Positions 58,201-64,000 of a DNA stretch of 64,000 nucleotides are shown piece by piece; the first letter of the stretch is position 1; each line of letters starts with the position of its first letter. The stretch comes from Fimenecus sp964540535. GTDB taxonomy: Bacteria > Bacillota > Clostridia > Oscillospirales > Acutalibacteraceae. The translations under genes were made by a program, and so were the position numbers. The DNA lies in assembly GCA_964540535.1 (NCBI GenBank), contig CAZIMO010000006.1, positions 62,001 to 126,000 of the forward strand, given 5' to 3'. The notes beneath the pieces were generated by a model, which did not search any database, was not told the origin of the DNA, and saw only the letters and a program-made list of their open reading frames with translations.

Positions 58201-59817
58201 AGCCGCTAATTTAGCGTCGCCAACATTCATTTTGATGTCACCGGAAACATTGTTATAGATAATAATACCTATTGCGCCCTGTTCCTGCGCAATAATGGCT
58301 TTTTCTTCAAATGTATTCTGTCCACGGCGAACAAGAGCAATTTTGCCCTTAACATCAATTCCTGTATAGTCGGCTGTACGTCCTACACCCGGAATAAGAA
58401 CATAATCAATTTTCATTGATTTCTCGTCGCCGAGAAGTGAATCGTAGAAGTTATTTTCTTTTGTAGCTCCGTCAGTTGTTTCATCAAAGTAGATAATCTT
58501 ATTGCCGAATTTAATATAAGGAGTTTCAGTACCCGCAATTGAAGCAACAGACATAACTCCGTCATAAGTTGACGGTGAACCTACTGTACCTGTATCCGGA
58601 TTAGAAGTAAGACCTAAGTTACCGTTTGCTTCGGAACCGTATGCAGAGCTGTAACTGTTAGAAGCGGCAACAACCATACAAATACCTGCTTCACGAATTT
58701 TATCATAAATTCCGTCAACAGCCTCTTCATCTGACTCACGGCTGAAGCCGCAGGAAGTACCGAGCGACATATTGATAACATCGACGCCAAGAACAACGCA
58801 ATCTTCAAGAGCTGCAAGAATCCAAGCAGTTCTTGCAGTTTCCATAATATCAGAGAATATCTTCATTGATACAAGCTGTGCATTGGGAGCTACACCGCGG
58901 ATTGTATCATCATTACCAACGATAACACCGGAAACATGAGTACCGTGATTATTATGTGTTGAATAAACATCGGAATCGTTATCGGCATAGTCAAAGCCGA
59001 AAGGAACTTTATTGTTTATATAAACATCGTCAACCGTAATGCCTTCAGCAAGCTCACTTGCTTTTGTGTCGCCAAGCACGGCTGCAACATCTTCATATGT
59101 AAGGCCTAATTTTTCAGATGTGAAATTATCAGTTGAAAATGCAGTATGCTTTGAATCAAGACCTGTATCAAGAACAGCAACAACCATACCCGAACCGTCA
59201 TAGCCAGATTTTGAACTGTCGAAAATACCTGTATCAAAAACACTGACTTCGTTTTCAACAACTTCAGTTTCACAAGTATTATAAACTTCGCCGACGATTA
59301 CATTCATACCGTCGCCAAGTGATTTGCATGTAGCTTCAAAGTCACCTGCTTTAATAACTAATTCAAAACCGCTCAATACTGTTGAATATTCTTCGCCTGT
59401 TGTGTATGAAACTTCTTTTTCGTCAAGAGCTTTTAAAAGTTGCGCCTTTTGATCGGCAATTCTGCTTTTTAATGCTGCTGCGTCATTGCTTGAAGTTACA
59501 TACTCTTTGAAGTTCATAGTCTTGTTGGTACTTTCATAAGCATCCATAAGACTTACTTCATCAAGAGTGACGATAATCGAAATCTTTTCGCTTGCGCCTA
59601 CGCCCTCCGGCAATTGAAACATTACTGAATCATCAAGATATTGGGTGTAATTTGACGCATAATCGTCTGTCTTTTTGATATAAGAAGTATCAGCACTATT
59701 AGATTTAAAATCTAATGCGGCTGCTTCCGGCACGGCAACAGTTCCCATCAGTATTGCCAAAGCCATAAATGCAGCCAATGTGCTTCTAATCTTTTTTACA
59801 AGCTTTGTTTTACTCAT
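52225..59817 (-). CDS. Giant membrane-anchored subtilisin-like protease with BspA repeats
   Basis: A 2530-residue surface protein. Signal peptide 1-34 (cut near EAAA). Propeptide-like region about 75-190. S8 catalytic domain with D217 (VLDTGLD), H291 (NHGTHVSG), N387 and S611 (LSGTSMACPNLAG); a PA-type insertion spans about 465-560. C5a-peptidase-like Fn3 region about 690-840, further beta-sandwich region to 1140, two Big_2-type domains (about 1147-1222 and 1275-1350), BspA-type LRR_5 repeats about 1365-2170, a helical stalk about 2280-2345, one membrane helix (2362-2382) and a Lys-rich cytoplasmic tail. No LPxTG motif. First gene of the protease-Opp operon. ATG preceded by AGGAGGA at 11 bases. 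Confidence 0.94.
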   Translation of the reverse strand: MSKTKLVKKIRSTLAAFMALAILMGTVAVPEAAALDFKSNSADTSYIKKTDDYASNYTQYLDDSVMFQLPEGVGASEKISIIVTLDEVSLMDAYESTNKTMNFKEYVTSSNDAAALKSRIADQKAQLLKALDEKEVSYTTGEEYSTVLSGFELVIKAGDFEATCKSLGDGMNVIVGEVYNTCETEVVENEVSVFDTGIFDSSKSGYDGSGMVVAVLDTGLDSKHTAFSTDNFTSEKLGLTYEDVAAVLGDTKASELAEGITVDDVYINNKVPFGFDYADNDSDVYSTHNNHGTHVSGVIVGNDDTIRGVAPNAQLVSMKIFSDIMETARTAWILAALEDCVVLGVDVINMSLGTSCGFSRESDEEAVDGIYDKIREAGICMVVAASNSYSSAYGSEANGNLGLTSNPDTGTVGSPSTYDGVMSVASIAGTETPYIKFGNKIIYFDETTDGATKENNFYDSLLGDEKSMKIDYVLIPGVGRTADYTGIDVKGKIALVRRGQNTFEEKAIIAQEQGAIGIIIYNNVSGDIKMNVGDAKLAACSISQDDGEMLAAEGKGTLKINRKQTSGPFISDFSSWGPTPDLRIKPEITAHGGSILSSITGGGYDRLSGTSMACPNLAGVVILLRQYVVENFPEIADDNQKVNTMVNCLLMSTADIALGKNGLPYSVRKQGAGLANLENSIKSPAYITTTDADGNVSDKAKLELGDDPQKSGVYEMSFTINNVGKKKLSYKIGAYVMTEGVSETKTNAGETTVTEEAYILDGASIEVVSVENGKLSGNKVKVKKGESATVTVKITLSDEDKQYLNDSFENGMYVEGFITLEAKSGTKIDLNVPYLAFYGDWTKAPLFDLTYFDTNADELDTGIDEEDKVKADAYATRPVGGVSDDYVSYLGSYYFVKDPNDMVISANENYIALSNQVGTIHSLRFVWAGLLRNAAKIDITITDDVTGEVVFERTETNIRKSYGDGGASIYPANVEIEFDTTEHSLENNSEYTVKLVGYLDYGDGGLETNENNVFEFPLVADFEAPTITDVQYRSEYDKTLDKNRLYADVYIYDNHYAMSAQIGYITTGEDENGNASPEMKAFEQYLTPVYSERNSTTKVTYELTDYIYDIKNYATNKNTYVINVYDYALNYATYEIELPDNFKDFYFEGLEEGLTLSPNEVYTLEPVVTPDTEWAELLEYSSSKPSVVRVVNNKLVAVHSGNAIIKAQDPTTNKSVTFNVTVLSEGDEGYRRFDKPVADVFTLDGYKTLKAYYILENEDKDIGDTGAENFFENNFKLSLYPSETVLLNYSLDSYFPKDTRIEYESSNENIVKIDEYGNVTGVAEGFASVTIKVLLDGQSTYYSETVSVEVKDPYVTNGATLTHYYGNGGLVTIPTDLSLTEIGAFSFANFEYVMKNEEELAFDDSEKSKQWFIGDTTITKVVIPEGVEKISNYAFANLTSLEEVVFPSTLQSIEYGAFYGCTALQKITFSGENNLKIINQNAFENCDLRDTIDLSSICVISDYAFAGNQKLKGVVLGDSLFSIGQYAFAACKALENVEVGKVKVKYGAYAFTGCETLKDFYVNSAVIPEGMFYECKAMESVTVGPDVNDIGVFAFRDTKISKFEISKDNKTYKSQTANYILSADSKKLVAVSPLVEGEFTTANIGGTNVNEIRKGAFSHNKKITSVNLPNVTAVGDYGLAHNQSLVSVTLGELKTIGAYAFFEASITTMPRFTAKTQIGKYAFSFTKITSVTIPDKMKIAEGTFSECSALTTVVIGNGVEIGDYAFSMDKDSVFKIVEFVEDDTKLFKYEFSSPLTSLTIGNDAVIGENAFANAASLETVTLGSNAEIGKMAFYNMSSLKNIDLSKVKSLGDYAISGDVYFVCLDSSMSVASVTNSGYYRYTYHGPQITSADISSAKSIGEYVFSYCRSLVNVKLSDAIEEIPQYAFAGCASLKNINLENVKTIGDYAFMESGLETVDLSSAKTIGDYAFVSATNLNSVKLNAKGSDIGEGTFSYCDKLAKVENLQASKNIGDYAFAYCAITDIDLTNAETIGKNAFIKENLTNVNVKLGDDLEKVADNPFAMCKVAPFSIKKIEREKGKEKEVISYNYEISDTVFVIDGSLYCMNEKGLELITFAGREINDVVVADDTVRISAFAFAGSDVVRVKMPYTTTAIGHKAFFGCNKLEMVLFGSYNAPNFEEEFDPAYYESLAHIPGNGEYGEYTDYDGTNVIINGMGVVPYYMWNVTSGMYSNVFYGANFVDYIGYVKNKLTMVKPVNGVGYDSFICDQYFDLRIDGPAAPDDVAVDAINAIKAIPERVTYDDKPLVETARAAYNKVATTEQMALVTNYNDLVSAEQRIKALTPAKDEGTNKNPVEEKKSNGGVAVIVILILLVLAVALIVIYKKNKEKIQKVTKPVTDKIKKVVKPVTDKISKVLKPVTDKLKPVFNKITSVIKHVAAKVSNAIKPAFVKIAVALKPVGKKIVKAVKNVSVKIAKAVKSIAKKLSESLKNAKTKSKNKKKSKTSEVTVEETDDVVTVAEKEDVQNNEDEN
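52318..52647 (-). repeat. Ten tandem 11-residue Lys-rich repeats in the protease tail
   Basis: Residues 2391-2500 divide into ten 11-mers, starting KVTKPVTDKIK, KVVKPVTDKIS, KVLKPVTDKLK, then PVFNKITSVIK, HVAAKVSNAIK, PAFVKIAVALK, PVGKKIVKAVK, NVSVKIAKAVK, SIAKKLSESLK and a degenerate NAKTKSKNKKK. Position 11 is nearly always Lys and hydrophobics recur at positions 2, 6 and 10. The DNA has a matching 33-base period. The pattern resembles 11-residue amphipathic helices that lie on membranes. Confidence 0.85.
53308..55740 (-). repeat. BspA-type (LRR_5) repeat array in the protease
   Basis: About 800 residues (1360-2170) of recurrent units of roughly 23 residues, with the core [IL]-G-[DEQK]-Y-A-F plus C-x-x-L-x-x-[IV]. 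IGDYAF, IGQYAF, IGAYAF, IGKYAF and IGENAF all occur. Such arrays bind host or food proteins in other surface proteins; the ligand here is unknown. Confidence 0.88.
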
Positions 59818-59851
59818 TGGTTGTAATTCCTCCTAATCAGCATACAAATAC

Positions 59852-59880
59852 ATTATAAACATTAATATTCAGTTTATAAT
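59852..59880 (-). promoter_or_regulatory. Inverted repeat over the protease operon promoter
   Basis: Perfect 9-bp arms ATTATAAAC (59852-59860) and GTTTATAAT (59872-59880) with an 11-base spacer, centre spacing 20 bases (two helical turns). One arm overlaps the -10 hexamer TATTAT and the other lies just downstream of the start site, so it suits a repressor operator. Identity of the regulator is unknown. Confidence 0.55.
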
Positions 59881-59904
59881 ACCTCATTTTGACAAAAAAA
59901 GCAA
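59876..59904 (-). promoter_or_regulatory. Promoter of the protease-Opp operon
   Basis: Minus strand TTGCTT (59899-59904), 17-base spacer, TATTAT (59876-59881), about 60 bases before the ATG. The -10 overlaps the inverted repeat. Confidence 0.55.
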
Positions 59905-59974
59905 GTATTTTAACGCATTAAATTGAAAAAATTTAGTTGGGAATTTTTATTTGAATTTTTTTAGTTTTATAACA

Positions 59975-60003
59975 TTTACAATTATATCATAGCGTGCTAT
60001 ACT
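59975..60003 (+). promoter_or_regulatory. Promoter of the membrane redox operon
   Basis: TTTACA (59975-59980), 17-base spacer, TATACT (59998-60003), then GGAGG at 60026-60030. It is divergent from the protease operon promoter with about 70 bases between the -35 elements; the rest of this 221-base gap is AT-rich without other visible signals. Confidence 0.65.
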
Positions 60004-60038
60004 GTTATATATGTAAATTTTACACGGAGGCCTAATTT

Positions 60039-60806
60039 ATGACAAATAACAAAATTATTCTCGCACAGAGAATATATCATATTTTGCACAGTATCTCCAT
60101 TGTTATTGCAGGTATATGTCTAATGGCTGGATGTCTGTCGATTTATTCATCGGGAGATCATCCTTATTCAAGACAGATAGTAGCAGAAACATTTTCAAAA
60201 ATTGCTGTTCCTGTTTGTTTATGTATTGTGCTTACGGTAATAGGCTTTATTTTGGAGTTTATTATTCCGTCAAAATCGGATAAAAAAAAGAAATATATGC
60301 CGTATAAGCATATCCTTAACCTTTTAATTGAAAAAAAGGATTTAAACGCTTGCGATGAACAGCTTTTGAATACTATTTATAAAGAACGAAAATCAAGAAA
60401 AATCAATACAATAATTAACACTATTATAATATGTATAGCAGGTGCGGTATTCCTTTCTTATGCGCTTAACAGTAATAATTATCAAACCGACATCAATGCT
60501 TCTGTAATTAAAGCAATGCAGGTGCTTGTTCCATGCTTAATAGTTCCTTTTGCATATTCAATTTTCACAGCATATTATAATGAAAAAAGTCTGAAAAAAG
60601 AAATTGAGCTTATGAAAAAAGCTCCTGCAAAAGAAATTTCAGAAGAAACAAAAATTCAAAATTCAGAAAATGCGGTAACTGTTGTAAGATTTGCACTTCT
60701 TTTTGTCGGTATCGGAATTGTATGCTACGGATATTTTGCGGGCGGTACTGTTGATGTGCTTACAAAGGCAATAAATATTTGTACTGAATGTATCGGCTTA
60801 GGTTAA
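60039..60806 (+). CDS. Five-helix membrane protein with CxxC tail (CD1871A-like end)
   Basis: A 255-residue protein with membrane segments at about 17-35, 55-76, 125-143, 158-180 and 215-234. The last 40 residues end KAINICTECIGLG, with C248-x-x-C251; this resembles the short clostridial CD1871A-type CXXC proteins that neighbour NapH-like iron-sulfur proteins, here fused to a longer membrane protein. The next gene starts 13 bases on. Probably passes electrons to, or assembles with, the downstream redox protein. Function inferred from the pairing. Confidence 0.75.
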   Translation: MTNNKIILAQRIYHILHSISIVIAGICLMAGCLSIYSSGDHPYSRQIVAETFSKIAVPVCLCIVLTVIGFILEFIIPSKSDKKKKYMPYKHILNLLIEKKDLNACDEQLLNTIYKERKSRKINTIINTIIICIAGAVFLSYALNSNNYQTDINASVIKAMQVLVPCLIVPFAYSIFTAYYNEKSLKKEIELMKKAPAKEISEETKIQNSENAVTVVRFALLFVGIGIVCYGYFAGGTVDVLTKAINICTECIGLG

Positions 60807-60819
60807 TGAGGTAATAACT

Positions 60820-62268
60820 ATGAAAAAATTTACAGAAAAAATACAAAGACTTATCCCCTCAAAGCGTAAAATTATTCAGCTTTATGCCGCAGTACTTTTT
60901 AACGCAAATATTAAGGGATTTATTTCGGGAAATATACATAAAGGCAACTCAAAACAGTTTTGCGTACCCGGTCTTAACTGTTACTCATGCCCAGGTGCTG
61001 TAGGAGCTTGTCCGTTAGGTTCATTGCAAGGCTCTTTCAGCGCAGACAGAAGCACATTATTCTATGTGTGCGGTATCGTGTTGCTTTATGCGCTTATGTT
61101 TGGCCGTTGGATTTGCGGTTGGCTTTGTCCGTTCGGACTTATTCAGGAGTTACTTTATAAAATTAAAACTCCAAAACTTAAAAAGAACAAAGTTACAAAA
61201 ATACTTTCATATTTTAAATATGTAATTTTAGTATTTTTTGTATTTATTGTGCCTATTACTTATGCTTTTCGCGATACTCCTTTGCCCTCGTTCTGCAAAT
61301 ACATATGCCCTGCAGGTACGCTTGAGGGCGGAATAGGACTTCTCTCAAACAAGGTCAATGAGAGTTATTTTTCAATGCTCGGTCCACTTTTCACCTGGAA
61401 ATTCCTGTTGCTTGTAAGTATTACTGTCGGAAGTATATTTATATTCAGAATGTTCTGTCGATTCATTTGTCCACTCGGTGCATTATACGGATTGTTTAAC
61501 AAAATTTCATTTTTCGGTGTTAAGGTTGAGCAATCAAAATGTACAAACTGCAATCTTTGCGTAAATCACTGCAAAATGGATATTAAGCATGTCAGCGATC
61601 AAGAATGTATAAGCTGCGGTGAATGTATTGATGTTTGCCCCACAAATGCGATTGTATGGAAAGGCTTAAAACTTAAAAAGAAAGATGAAACGCTCAACGA
61701 AACAGTAAAAGGTCACAAAAAAGCAAGGCTTATTACAAGAGGAGTATCCTGTGTGCTTCTTGTTGCAATTCTTATCGGTTCTGTTGTATATTATTGGAAT
61801 GATCCTAAAAATGTAATAGCAGAAAAAGGCACTGAGGTTGGCGATATGTGTTATGATGCTGATTTAACAGTGATTGACGTAAACGGAATAACAGAAAATA
61901 CTGTCAATCCAACAAAAACTGATAAAATTACAATAATTAACTTCTGGGGTACTTGGTGTACGCCTTGTGTAAATGAACTCCCCTATTTTAATCAGATTGC
62001 AAGTGATTATGAGGATAAAGTCTCAGTTATTGCCGTTCATACTAATATGATTATAGACACAGCTCCCGCATATATCGCTTCACACTATCCAGAAAGCAAG
62101 ATTACCTTTGCCTGCGATTTAGAGGAAGAAGGATATTATTCATTGCTCGGCGGAAGAGGAACTTACCCTTATACCGTTGTTATTGATGAAAACGGCATAA
62201 TAGTTAAGATATTCTTTGAAGCCCTTGAATATGAAGATTTACAAGAAGTTATTGAAAGTCAGTTATAA
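60820..62268 (+). CDS. NapH-like iron-sulfur membrane protein fused to TlpA-type thioredoxin
   Basis: A 482-residue fusion. N-terminal NapH/RnfD-like membrane part (1-235) has CxxxCP motifs C99/C103, C159/C163 and C213/C217. Two 4Fe-4S clusters follow (C241-C244-C247-C251 and C263-C266-C269-C273). A further membrane helix (about 308-325) leads to an extracytoplasmic thioredoxin/TlpA domain (about 335-482) with WCTPC (C380, C383) and cis-Pro450 in GTYPYT. It could carry electrons from the cytoplasm to reduce or modify extracytoplasmic thiols. Confidence 0.88.
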   Translation: MKKFTEKIQRLIPSKRKIIQLYAAVLFNANIKGFISGNIHKGNSKQFCVPGLNCYSCPGAVGACPLGSLQGSFSADRSTLFYVCGIVLLYALMFGRWICGWLCPFGLIQELLYKIKTPKLKKNKVTKILSYFKYVILVFFVFIVPITYAFRDTPLPSFCKYICPAGTLEGGIGLLSNKVNESYFSMLGPLFTWKFLLLVSITVGSIFIFRMFCRFICPLGALYGLFNKISFFGVKVEQSKCTNCNLCVNHCKMDIKHVSDQECISCGECIDVCPTNAIVWKGLKLKKKDETLNETVKGHKKARLITRGVSCVLLVAILIGSVVYYWNDPKNVIAEKGTEVGDMCYDADLTVIDVNGITENTVNPTKTDKITIINFWGTWCTPCVNELPYFNQIASDYEDKVSVIAVHTNMIIDTAPAYIASHYPESKITFACDLEEEGYYSLLGGRGTYPYTVVIDENGIIVKIFFEALEYEDLQEVIESQL

Positions 62269-62287
62269 TTTAAGCGCTTTATTAAAT

Positions 62288-62330
62288 AATCCCCTTGGAA
62301 TATGATGTTCCGAGGGGATTTGATGTTTTA
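62288..62330 (+). terminator. Terminator after the redox operon
   Basis: A 13-bp stem (AATCCCCTTGGAA / TTCCGAGGGGATT, 62288-62320, one T-G pair) with a 7-base loop; the following TGATGTTTTA is only modestly T-rich. The next 160 bases up to the tRNA terminator hold nothing recognisable. Confidence 0.7.
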
Positions 62331-62491
62331 GAGGTTAATAAATCGAAAAAGAAATATTATAGTTTTTTAGGATAGCTTGAAAATTGCGTGGTTTTATCAC
62401 TTTTATTAACAAAAGGAATTATTAACCATTCATTAGTAAATCAATTTCAATATTCAGTATTTATTGAAAAATCTATTTCGGTGAATAATAG

Positions 62492-62524
62492 AAAAATCCG
62501 CCCTCTTATGAGAACGGATTTTTT
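62492..62524 (-). terminator. Terminator after tRNA-Ser
   Basis: On the minus strand the tRNA is followed by AAAAAATCCG and an 8-bp stem CCGTTCTC / GAGGGCGG with a 4-base loop, then ATTTTTC. Confidence 0.75.
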
Positions 62525-62526
62525 CT

Positions 62527-62620
62527 TGGCGGAGATGAAGAGATTTGAACTCTTGCGCCGAGGAGCTCCCGACCTACCGCATTTCGAGTGCGGACCCTTC
62601 AACCACTTGGGTACATCTCC
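62527..62620 (-). tRNA. trnS: tRNA-Ser (anticodon CGA)
   Basis: Reads UCG codons. The acceptor stem GGAGATG pairs with CATCTCC, followed by discriminator G and an encoded CCA (62527-62529). The D arm AAGTGGTTGAAGG and anticodon stem CCGCA-CTCGAAA-TGCGG are clear, the loop giving anticodon CGA. A long variable arm (GGTCGGGAGCTCCTCGGCG region) and T arm GTTCAAATC confirm a class II serine tRNA. Length 91 without CCA. Confidence 0.95.
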
Positions 62621-62639
62621 ATATTTCAAAATCTAATGT

Positions 62640-62668
62640 ATTTTATCAAATCTAAAGTGTTTTGTCAA
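62640..62668 (-). promoter_or_regulatory. Promoter of tRNA-Ser
   Basis: Minus strand TTGACA (62663-62668), 17-base spacer, TAAAAT (62640-62645), 19 bases before the tRNA 5' end. Near consensus. Confidence 0.82.
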
Positions 62669-62811
62669 TACAATGAAGCTCTTGATTTTTAAGTTACTGT
62701 CGGATTGTGATAAATAAAATGATGAGGCAATAGTTTATATTGATTTATTTAAATAATGATGTTAATATAATCTTACAAAATAACCGAAATACAAAATTGG
62801 GATATAAAATT

Positions 62812-63267
62812 ATGAATTATACAATTGAAAAATTAGATATTAAAGATTATAAGAAATGCAATAATATATGGAATATGAAAAATTGCGAATTTACCGAAAA
62901 ATTCCGTCATGAAATTGAATACGGCAACCGTGTTGTTTTCATTTATAAAGTTAATAACAAGTTTATCGGTGAAATCGCTTATGTATTTGATATGAATGAC
63001 AGTGATTATACAATTCCTAACCAAAGAATATACATCTCCCGTCTTATTGTGAAAAAGGAATACCGAAACCAAGGTATCGGCGGTATTTTGATTGATTACA
63101 TTTTAGAACAAGTCAAAGGAATGGGATATAAAGAAGCGTCTATTGGCGTAGATAAGGATAATTTAGCTGCACTGCATCTTTATCAAAAGAAAGGATTTAC
63201 AAATATTTTGTTTGACGGAAAAGATGAATACGGCGAGTTCTACAAACTTATGAAAGAAATAGATTGA
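62812..63267 (+). CDS. GNAT family N-acetyltransferase
   Basis: Acetyl-CoA-dependent acyltransferase of about 151 residues. The acetyl-CoA loop is RNQGIGGILID within SRLIVKKEYRNQGIGG, and NLAALHLYQKKGF is the C-terminal GNAT motif. ATG 62812 (MNYTIEKLD) is chosen on family length; the frame opens at 62740. The acceptor substrate is unknown. The permease start is one base after its stop (TGATATG), so the two are co-transcribed. Confidence 0.88.
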   Translation: MNYTIEKLDIKDYKKCNNIWNMKNCEFTEKFRHEIEYGNRVVFIYKVNNKFIGEIAYVFDMNDSDYTIPNQRIYISRLIVKKEYRNQGIGGILIDYILEQVKGMGYKEASIGVDKDNLAALHLYQKKGFTNILFDGKDEYGEFYKLMKEID

Positions 63268-63268
63268 T

Positions 63269-64000
63269 ATGGAAAGAATTAAAATATTTATTAAAAATGA
63301 AATTGTATTGATTGTATCGCTTATTTTAGCGGCTGTTTCAGCATTTTTTGTTACACCGAATAAAGAATATATTGATTACATAGATTATCGCACTTTAGGA
63401 TTACTTTTTTGTTTGATGTCTGTTATGGCAGGGCTAAATCGGCTTAATTTCTTTAAATTCATAGCCGAAAAAATGATGTCAAAAGTAAAAAGCCTTACCG
63501 GACTTTCTCTTATCTTAGGATTACTGTGTTTTTTCACATCAATGTTTATAACTAACGATGTTGCATTGATTACCTTTGTTCCTTTTACAATCACCGCATT
63601 GAAGCTTTCGGGCAGATTGAATAAGCTTATTTGGATTGTGACAGTTGAAACTGTTGCGGCAAATTTAGGCAGTATGCTGACGCCTATCGGCAATCCGCAA
63701 AATCTTTATTTATTCTCTGCTTTTTCGATGACTTTTAAAGACTTTATTTTTAATATACTCCCCTACGCACTACTTTCACTTGTTCTTGTTGTAATTTTCT
63801 GTTTACTAACAGGCGGCGGTGAAATAAGTATTCAAAATAATGAAAACAATTATAAATTCTCAAAGTTGCATATTGCTGTATATTTAATTTTATTTTTATT
63901 AAGCTTACTTACGGTTTTTCATATAATCCCTTATACCGTAACTCTTATTATTACGGTTGCCGCAATAATAATTTTTGACAGAAAAGTTATTCTAAAGGTT
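63269..64000 (+). CDS. SLC13/ArsB-like permease, N-terminal 244 residues (truncated by window)
   Basis: The frame from ATG 63269 stays open to the right edge. Residues form at least seven hydrophobic segments: LIVSLILAAVSAFFV near the start, then TLGLLFCLMSVMAGL, LTGLSLILGLLCFFTSMF and the signature TNDVALITFVPFTI. ETVAANLGSMLTPIGNPQNL follows, the NPQN-type hairpin conserved in SLC13/ArsB/CitMHS ion transporters. Substrate (dicarboxylate, anion or arsenite) cannot be told from this part. Confidence 0.85.
   Translation, partial: MERIKIFIKNEIVLIVSLILAAVSAFFVTPNKEYIDYIDYRTLGLLFCLMSVMAGLNRLNFFKFIAEKMMSKVKSLTGLSLILGLLCFFTSMFITNDVALITFVPFTITALKLSGRLNKLIWIVTVETVAANLGSMLTPIGNPQNLYLFSAFSMTFKDFIFNILPYALLSLVLVVIFCLLTGGGEISIQNNENNYKFSKLHIAVYLILFLLSLLTVFHIIPYTVTLIITVAAIIIFDRKVILKV

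Noticed and set aside
62322..62491. Short gene between the redox operon and tRNA-Ser
   Set aside because: Frames here are short, lack a ribosome binding site and include part of the tRNA on the opposite strand; nothing is supported.
1..64000. Mobile elements, prophage or integrative element
   Set aside because: No transposase, integrase, phage structural gene or terminal repeats were seen; a tRNA at 62527 has no adjacent integrase or direct repeat.

Overview
The window is a dense, AT-rich stretch of bacterial chromosome. The gene content points to an endospore-forming (or recently spore-forming) member of the class Clostridia: spoIIID, a GerW/YtfJ-type sporulation gene, remA, cdaA-cdaR, S-box and FMN riboswitches, GGAGG-type ribosome binding sites and a MEP isoprenoid pathway. 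The large BspA-type surface protein and peptide-uptake genes would suit a gut Oscillospirales-like fermenter, but no genus can be fixed from this sequence. I see no prophage, insertion sequence, CRISPR array or rRNA.

Region 1 (1-19,150): 22 genes run unbroken on the minus strand, from cdaA (c-di-AMP synthesis) through cdaR, a lipoprotein, a PhoB/PhoR-type two-component pair, DUF1385, prmC, an M50 protease, scpA-scpB, DUF2953, gerW, a D,D-carboxypeptidase, rluB, yicC, remA, gmk, rpoZ, priA, def and fmt. The gaps are tiny or the genes overlap. Region 2 (19,150-24,600): a class V aminotransferase with a DUF3343 protein, an aspartate aminotransferase-ispD-ispF operon, and a sulfatase. Region 3 (24,600-29,400, plus strand): manA-MFS transporter, FMN riboswitch-ribU, SAM riboswitch-metK, and a DUF378 protein. 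Region 4 (29,400-36,430, minus): rqcH, nif3-like, trmK, DUF1858, ileS and spoIIID. Region 5 (36,430-43,720): a low-molecular-weight phosphatase, an unknown membrane protein, ispE, a PHP hydrolase, an ACT-domain/DUF711 pair preceded by a structured leader, and a TagGH-like polysaccharide exporter.

Region 6 (43,786-59,904, minus) is the most striking part. It reads as one operon: a 2530-residue membrane-anchored subtilisin-like protease with BspA-type leucine-rich repeats, a surface lipoprotein, an oversized peptide-binding lipoprotein, the OppBCDF importer and a small tail-anchored protein. The layout suggests extracellular protein capture and cleavage coupled to peptide import. The protease tail inside the cell carries ten tandem 11-residue Lys-rich repeats, and an inverted repeat overlaps the operon promoter. 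Region 7 (59,900-64,000) has a divergent two-gene membrane redox operon (a CxxC-tailed membrane protein and a NapH/ferredoxin/TlpA fusion), tRNA-Ser(CGA), a GNAT acetyltransferase and a truncated SLC13/ArsB-like permease.

Family names come from motif recognition by eye; no database search was run. Start codons were moved downstream where a ribosome binding site and family length favoured it, and this is stated in the entry.
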